A stretch of DNA of 7,172 nt from CAYFSC01 sp964345695. GTDB lineage: Bacteria; Bacteroidota; Rhodothermia; Rhodothermales; Salinibacteraceae. A model generated the notes under the pieces. It was not told where the DNA came from. It worked only from the letters and a program-made list of their open reading frames with translations, and ran no database searches. The stretch lies in assembly GCA_964345695.1 (NCBI GenBank), contig CAYFSC010000156.1:1-7172 (forward strand), given 5' to 3'. Numbering within the stretch: position 1 is the stretch's first letter; every line of letters starts with the position of its first letter. The position numbers and the translations under genes are program-made. Below, one piece after another: positions 6,481 to 7,172 of the stretch.

Positions 6481-6975
6481 TCACTGCTCGCGGCTGTCAA
6501 CCGTGCACGTGGTATTGATGCCGCCCCGGACCGTGTACTCGGTCGTCACGATCAGATACGCCGGGTTCTCCAGATGCTGCATCAGGTCCTCGTAAATGAT
6601 AGAGGTTACGTCCTCCTGGGCGACACCAATATCTCGCCACGAGATGATGTAGTACTTGAGGCTCTTGAGCTCCACGATCCAGTCGCCCGGTGCGTACTCG
6701 ATGCGGAGCGTCCCGGAGTCCGGCAGTCCGGAAAACGGACACAGCGCTGAAAACTCGCCGGGCTCCGTCTCGTAGACCACCTGTTGCGTGATGTCGTGCT
6801 CGTACGGCAGCCGGTCGATCTCCTGCTGCCGCTCACTCGGCGGAAGGAACGGCCGCACATGGCCTTCCGGCTCAACGCCGTACTGCTTCATGTAGTCGAG
6901 GGCCTTGCGCGTGTGCTCCACCGCACGGGCCTCCATCGCATCGCGGGAGGGGGACGGGTCGTTGGATCGAGACAT
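6481..6975 (-). CDS. queF: NADPH-dependent 7-cyano-7-deazaguanine (preQ0) reductase QueF
   Basis: QueF reduces the nitrile of preQ0 to the aminomethyl group of preQ1 with NADPH, a cytoplasmic step of queuosine tRNA modification. The 164-residue length fits the short, single-domain (Bacillus-type) class. The catalytic cysteine is C79 in FSALCPFSGLPD (75-86) with the partner aspartate D86 seven residues later, and the QueF motif ELKSLKYY is at 102-109. The C-terminal TVRGGI (148-153) matches the family's T-P-R-G-G-I. The conserved glutamate of the FHE motif is E121, but the preceding residue is Q120 where the Bacillus enzyme has histidine. The first 13 residues (MSRSNDPSPSRDA) are polar and poorly conserved, so Met14 is a possible alternative start. 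There is no Shine-Dalgarno. It is divergent from queC, 118 bases away; shared regulation from that gap is likely but not shown. Confidence 0.95.
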   Translation of the reverse strand: MSRSNDPSPSRDAMEARAVEHTRKALDYMKQYGVEPEGHVRPFLPPSERQQEIDRLPYEHDITQQVVYETEPGEFSALCPFSGLPDSGTLRIEYAPGDWIVELKSLKYYIISWRDIGVAQEDVTSIIYEDLMQHLENPAYLIVTTEYTVRGGINTTCTVDSREQ

Positions 6976-7093
6976 GGGCCTGCGTTCTCGTGAGACGGAC
7001 GGACGAAAACGAACGCCCTACGTACACGCATCGTTGCATGACCCGGGGACAAGGCGGCGCCTCCCACCCCGAAACGAGAAACCCGAAACCAAC
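6976..7093. promoter_or_regulatory. Divergent queF/queC intergenic region
   Basis: Both queuosine genes must be transcribed outward from these 118 bases. I find no convincing promoter boxes for either. The stretch contains three tandem GACG units (6994-7005) upstream of queF and heptamer array C upstream of queC. I looked for a preQ1-I type riboswitch (short hairpin with an A-rich tail pairing into the loop) on both strands and see none. Confidence 0.5.
7069..7089 (+). repeat. Heptamer array C: three CCGAAAC-like units before the queC start
   Basis: CCGAAAC, GAGAAAC and CCGAAAC follow each other in register, ending four bases before the queC ATG. They occupy the place where a ribosome binding site would sit, yet have no Shine-Dalgarno character. 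The array shares the exact 13-base GAAACGAGAAACC (7071-7083) with array B, in the same orientation. Both are followed by CAA. Confidence 0.8.
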
Positions 7094-7172
7094 ATGCTGT
7101 ACCCGCCCGACACGCCCGCCGACTCGGCCGTCGTGCTGTTCTCCGGCGGCCAGGACTCGACGACGTGCCTCT
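7094..7172 (+). CDS. queC: 7-cyano-7-deazaguanine synthase QueC (N-terminal part, runs off the window)
   Basis: Only the first 26 codons are present. After a short leader (MLYPPDTPADS) comes VVLFSGGQDSTTCL, the ATP-binding PP-loop SGGxDS (residues 17-22) in the form characteristic of QueC, including the TTCL that follows it. QueC converts 7-carboxy-7-deazaguanine with ammonia and ATP to preQ0, which is the substrate of the neighbouring QueF, so the context supports the call. Other PP-loop enzymes share SGGxDS, but the exact flank and the neighbour make them unlikely. The ATG lies four bases after heptamer array C and has no Shine-Dalgarno. Confidence 0.93.
   Translation, partial: MLYPPDTPADSAVVLFSGGQDSTTCL

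Noticed and set aside
6976..7093. A preQ1 riboswitch controlling queF or queC
   Set aside because: No short hairpin with an A-rich pairing tail is visible on either strand; besides, such riboswitches normally sit in a leader with a terminator or ribosome site, not seen here.

Overview
The window is G+C-rich (roughly two thirds by eye) and densely coding. Three things point to the Bacteroidota, most likely the Rhodothermia (Salinibacter and relatives): none of the six starts has a recognisable Shine-Dalgarno sequence, the secreted proteins are acidic, and the exported propeller families found here are typical of that group. The placement is inferred from sequence character, not from a search.

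Layout. 1-148 is non-coding leader. Three plus-strand genes follow, each encoding an exported beta-propeller protein: 149-2524, a signal-peptide protein with seven FG-GAP-type blades fused to a choice-of-anchor-B/LVIVD domain; 2743-3810, a YncE/YVTN-type propeller with a signal peptide; 4020-5855, a lipoprotein with ten calcium-binding FG-GAP/VCBS loops. They are separated by about 210-base gaps. The first gap holds a strong terminator-like hairpin, so the genes may be a functional cluster without being one operon. A small uncharacterised minus-strand gene (5845-6240) converges on the lipoprotein gene and overlaps it by 11 bases. Then come queF on the minus strand (6481-6975) and, divergently, the first 26 codons of queC (7094 to the window end). 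QueC makes preQ0 and QueF reduces it to preQ1, so the right end is a queuosine tRNA-modification locus.

The most unusual feature is a family of short heptamer arrays, consensus near CCGAAAC on one strand, at three gene boundaries: directly on the stop codon of the YncE-like gene, directly after the queF stop, and four bases before the queC start. The last two share an exact 13-base direct repeat and bracket queF with its upstream region. I see no CRISPR, insertion sequence, RNA gene or phage gene. The propeller trio looks like cell-surface machinery of unknown role, and no enzymatic function can be assigned from the sequence.
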